Source: Takakia lepidozioides (taxonomy: Eukaryota > Streptophyta > Takakiopsida > Takakiales > Takakiaceae). From it: a stretch of 64,000 nt of DNA. Positions 60,370 to 64,000 of the stretch are shown in pieces (position 1 is the stretch's first letter; every line of letters starts with the position of its first letter). The DNA is taken from the NCBI GenBank assembly GCA_030704615.1, contig CM060734.1, positions 39,076,042 to 39,140,041 of the forward strand, in the 5' to 3' direction. The notes under the pieces were generated by a model, which saw only the letters and a list, made by a program, of their open reading frames with translations, ran no database searches and was not told the DNA's origin. Made by a program: the position numbers and the translations under genes.

Positions 60370-61596
60370 ACCGGTTGAGTGTCAACACGGAGGTGCCACT
60401 AGTTGATGGGGACAGTGCCGGTTCGAGCACTAGCGATACTAGTGGATACACGAGACGAGGTGTGCGGTTTAGGCCACCTTCACCTCCTGTGTCTTCTACA
60501 GAAGGTTCTGATTCGGATTGTGAATCAGGAGGACTCATACCGGCGGTGCAAGTTGTTTCTTTGCCATTGTTGTGGGACACAATGGAGGAGATGTATGGAG
60601 CTACCAAGGGGCCACGAAGGTACTCTGGGGCGGTGGGCACCCTCGAGTTGGATGATTTTATCCAAGAGTGATTTGCAGCAAATGCGCAATCCACAACTAT
60701 TTACGCCTTTCATGGCATAGAAGGGGCTGTTTCAACACCTTGAGGGGCCGCCTATGGATGATTACCATGAGTTCAGGCGGGGGCATGAGGTTGAGATCGA
60801 GGAGTGGAGGATGTACTGGTCACCCGACTATGTCTCCATCACTAGGGGCACTAGAGCCACGAGGGCAGTGGCTACACGTGCCGCTGCACCGGCAGCTTCA
60901 GCAAGTAGCAGTGGGACTGGTGGTACAGTAGCTACGACGTCCACCCAAGCCACTACCGCACCAGCACTAGCACCCGTGCCTGACTTCAACCCTGTTGTGG
61001 AGTTCTTCGAAGAGTTGAGAGGGAACTACCAAGGGGTGAGGACAGAGAAGTTGCGGAGCTTGCAAGAGTTCCAACGGAAGCCGACCGAGAGCTTGAGGGA
61101 GGCTTTCACTCGCATGAGGCGCTTGATAAATGTAACCCAAGGGGTTACGGAAGCTCAGGCAGTCCAATTCTGGTATGGGATATTGGACAAGGAGCTGAGG
61201 AGAAGGGTGCGGGATGCAACTCTCCTACAAGCGGCCCAACCCACCTTAGCAAATGTGTTTTTGCTGGCAGAGCGGATAGAGCTCAACATGGTGGAGGAAC
61301 GAGTGGTCACGGTGGGATTTGCTAAGGAGACACCACGGGGTAGTGGTGCTCCTAGCCAACCACTACTCCCTTCATTTGCTGGCCAACAACGGGCGGATGT
61401 GGTGTGCTGGACATGTGGAGGACCCCATGTCAAGAAGGATTGCCCAGAGGGAGGCAAAGGGCCGGCACATGCACAGCCAGCACAGTTGCAGTGTGGGCAT
61501 TGTGGCAAGCACGGGCATGCAGAGGCCCAGTGTTATGGTTTGCATCCTGAGTTGTGCCCAGGCCAGTTCCAAAGAAACAATGGTGGCCGGGGGTGA
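60370..61596 (+). pseudogene. Element 2 gag with two zinc knuckles
   Basis: The frame near 60375 begins with the family N-terminus (SGYTRRGVRFRPPSPP) and reaches TLELDDFIQE before a TGA at 60669-60671. After a second stop (TAG at 60718-60720) it is open from 60754. The core is the retrotransposon gag type (FFEELRGNYQ, LQEFQRKPTESLREAFTRMR), followed by two CCHC-type knuckles, CWTCGGPHVKKDC and CGHCGKHGHAEAQC. Gag would form the virus-like particle and bind element RNA. The two stops make this copy defective. Confidence 0.85.
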
Positions 61597-62778
61597 GGTG
61601 GAGCAGCCCACAGAGGACGAGGTGGCCAGCCACGAGGTGCAGGCCAAGGGCAAGCTCAACATGGCCAAGGACGCGGAGGTCAAGGTGTTGACCAAGGCAT
61701 GGCCAACCGGCTTCAGCAGCTAGAGCAGAGGCTTGCTGCCATGGCTACAGCTGAGGTGGTACCGGCTCTAAGGCCGGATGGTCCACCTCCTGCTCCTGAG
61801 GGAGGAGATATGGGAGGCATGGGATTCATGTGTGGAGCAGCACTACCACTACTGCAGGTGGAGTCTGCTGCAGCCGTGACTCGAGGAGCAGCACGAGTTC
61901 CTGAGCCACGAGGTGCAGAGGTGGAGTTGGATCCACAGCGTGGGGAGGCAAGCCGTCAGGCTAGGTTTCCTCAGTCATTCACATTGGCGGAGACAGTGTC
62001 GACGCCATCCATGGCACCTAGTTCTCGCCCGACTGTTACCGAGGCGGAGTTAACTATGCCATTGGGGAGAGCTACACGGGTAGCACCACTACCTAGTGTC
62101 ACCAAGGCTACGACAGCTAGTGTGCTGCTAGGAGCGGCCACATCTGTGTGCCAGGCTCCATTGTTCTCGGCTACCATGATTGTGACGCCGGGGGTAAGAC
62201 CAGCTGAGGTGTTCAGGCTGGCAGCTACACTCTGTGAGAGTGGGGAGGTTACTTCATCTTCTGCGGAGATACTGGGAGGTGTAGTGCCGGAGGGATCCTC
62301 GGATTCGAGGGTCAAAACTACCACGGCGGCGCCATGGCAAGCTGCAGCTGTCAGGTTGATGGAGCTGCCAGCTAGGCCAGCCATTGAGCGCGCCATGGTG
62401 ACACCTGGAGTTGTCATGTTAGACAACCAAGATGGCATTTTCTGTTTGAGTGGACCGGCAGGCAAGAGGTACCGGCCACTGCGGGTCTTGTTGGACTCGG
62501 GAGCTCAGCCACTGATGCTGGGCAGAGCTGCTATTGCAGGCTTGGGCCTCACGGAGGCGGATATGGAGCCTTGTCCTTTCCAGATACAGACGTCTCTGGG
62601 AGGATCGGAGCAAGTTCGGGGCATGACACGGCGTGAGTTGGCTATCAGACTACGGTTGGATCACCCTACAGATGGCTCAATGATGCGAGCCAAGGCCATT
62701 GTGACAGACGCGGTCTCATACAATGTCCTAGTTGGTGGGGCAGTGTTGTACCCCATGGGCTTCACCCTGGATTTTTGA
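61597..62778 (+). pseudogene. Element 2 gag C-terminus and aspartic protease
   Basis: A frame change near 61596 separates this from gag. It reads MANRLQQLEQRLAAMATAEV, then GGDMGGMGFMCGAALPL, the Q codons that are TAG in element 1, and the protease motif VLLDSGAQPLMLGRAAIAGL (about 62487-62545). It ends VLVGGAVLYPMGFTLDF, then a TGA at the deletion junction (62776-62778). The protease would cut the polyprotein. No methyltransferase follows. Confidence 0.85.
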
Positions 62779-64000
62779 TATCAGCTTGGCTCTGGCTGAG
62801 CAACGCAGAGTGCGGAGTACACTTCCCTCAATGGTCTCTCTACCTACCGAGACGGTACAGGCAGTGAGTGGGGGCGAGCATGTGAGGACCACGGGGTGCA
62901 TGCATCCATGGCACACGTGGGAGGTGCTTGAGGTTCAGAGGGAGTTGGCAGCCAAGGCGGCTGTGATGGATGAGGTTGGGGAATCTTCTCGGGTTGAGGA
63001 GGTCCTCAAGGATGAGATGATGGGGCAAGATGAGGCCTTGTCATTGACTGAGCAAGCAGGGAGTACTGCTCAAGGTTGCAACATAGCAACCACTGGACGC
63101 GTCCTCTACCTCTAAGCCCACTGGACTTAAGGTTGCAGTTACGGAGGACAATTGGGAGCCTGACATTGGACCCATTGTCACCGGAGGAGAGAGACGACGT
63201 ATACGGCGGTTCCTGAGGGCTTACAGGAATTGCTTTGCCTTCAGTTTGAAGGACTTGGGAGCACTGAAGGGTCAAGAGATCCGTATTGAGTTGGCCACTG
63301 ACACGCCATCTTTCGGAGACCCTATAGATACAGTGACATGGAGAGGTCTTTGATTCAGGACTCAAGATCCTAGGAGGCAGGTTTGGTGGAGCTCTCTTGT
63401 GGAGAGTATGCTTCAGCCATAGTGATGCCAGCCAAGAAGGATGTCTATGGCAATTGGACAGAGAGACGTATGTGCGGTGATTACCGGCCTGTGAATCGTC
63501 AGACCAAGTCCGATAAGTATGCCATGCCAACACCAGAGGAGATCTTTGATGCCATCGGGCATGCTAAGGCCTTTAGCACGTTGGATTTACGATCCGGATA
63601 TCACCAGTTGCCAATCAAGGAGGCGGACAAGCAGAAAACGGCATTCTGGGGGATCAATGAGCACGGCAAGGATTGCCTATATCAGTGGCGGTTCTTACCA
63701 TTTGGGCTAAGAATGCTCCTGCAGAGTTTCAGAGAGTCGTGGATAGGATTCTAGCAGGGGTGGACTTTGCTCGGTGCTACATAGATGACATCTTTATCTT
63801 TAGTGTTACGATGGAGGAGCATGAGAGACACCTTCAGGTGGTATTGGAGCGCTTGAGAGCGCACGGATTGAAGTTGCATCTGGGGAAGTGCAAGTTTTTC
63901 CACAACCAGATTGAGTATTTGGGTCACATGATATATCCTGGAGGATTGGGGGTACAGCAGACTAAGGTAGAGGCCATTGCACAAATTTCACGCCCCACGG
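62779..64000 (+). pseudogene. Element 2 connector and reverse transcriptase (runs off the right edge)
   Basis: Immediately after the junction the frame reads ISLALAEQRRVRSTLPSMVS, as in element 1 just after its methyltransferase. The RT starts near 63383 (VMPAKKDVYGNW, RRMCGDYRPVNRQT, LDLRSGYHQLP, FLPFGL), changes frame near 63710, and continues NAPAEFQRVVD, FARCYIDDIFIFS and QIEYLGHMIYPGG to the edge. The catalytic YIDD is present. RNase H and integrase would lie beyond the window. Confidence 0.88.

Larger units (their letters stand above)
56946..64000 (+). mobile_element. Ty3/gypsy retrotransposon lacking the methyltransferase (element 2), partial
   Basis: The plus-strand element has an LTR-start-like sequence (56946), a long non-coding region with tandem repeats, the family leader (about 59940-60310), gag with two zinc knuckles, aspartic protease, connector and the RT, which is cut by the right edge. 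It matches element 1 throughout the shared parts but lacks 1.37 kb corresponding to element 1 positions 49716-48347. It has its own stops and frame changes, so this copy is also defective. Whether 56946 truly starts its 5' LTR is inferred from similarity to the inverted repeats at 43004 and 54876. Confidence 0.82.

Overview
This window is nuclear DNA of a land plant. It carries spliced genes for the TFIIH helicase XPD, a trihelix GT-1 transcription factor and ubiquitin-RPS27a, a cluster of DYW-type pentatricopeptide (PPR) genes for organelle RNA editing, and old Ty3/gypsy retrotransposons. The many DYW genes and the kind of retroelement suggest a seed-free plant (fern, lycophyte or bryophyte), but the sequence alone does not settle the species. 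Many open frames here begin at non-ATG codons because they are internal exons; splice-consistent models are given where the phases agree.

Left part (1-7.3 kb): the 5' five exons of XPD on the minus strand, then a small minus-strand gene resembling the plant complex I B9/NDUFA3 subunit. Middle (7.8-33.6 kb): a PPR cluster. Two identical ubiquitin-RPS27a genes lie in inverted orientation (13.4-13.9 and 21.9-22.3 kb), each next to PPR sequence, so about 4 kb was duplicated as an inverted repeat. One arm keeps an intact PPR-DYW gene (9.3-11.6 kb). In the other arm its copy has decayed and abuts a PPR gene (24.5-26.5 kb) that lost its DYW end. Between the arms lie a PPR-DYW gene with one frameshift and a badly broken copy. 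At 28.9-33.6 kb is a complete five-exon gene predicted to encode 1308 residues: a transit peptide, two OSB-type PDF motifs, a long PPR array that expanded in 303-bp steps, and a DYW domain. PDF-motif exons also precede two other PPR genes here.

33.6-43 kb holds the four-exon GT-1 gene and little else. From 43 kb on the window is repeat DNA. A minus-strand Ty3/gypsy element (about 45-51.7 kb) carries a C5-cytosine DNA methyltransferase with motifs I to X between its protease and reverse transcriptase. Its gag is replaced by a SWIM zinc-finger gene fragment, its integrase ends in a cut-off PHD-like finger, and its in-frame nonsense codons in the gag-protease and methyltransferase parts are all TAG. 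Next to it are fragments of host genes (RPB2, probable ARF and CSI1-like), and about 370-bp inverted repeats bracket the whole 11.9 kb. After a SET-like/CACTA-transposase mosaic (55-56.9 kb), a plus-strand relative of the same retroelement runs off the right edge. It lacks exactly the methyltransferase segment.

The most notable items are the methyltransferase-bearing retrotransposon with its methyltransferase-less sister, and the PDF-motif/PPR-DYW fusion genes.
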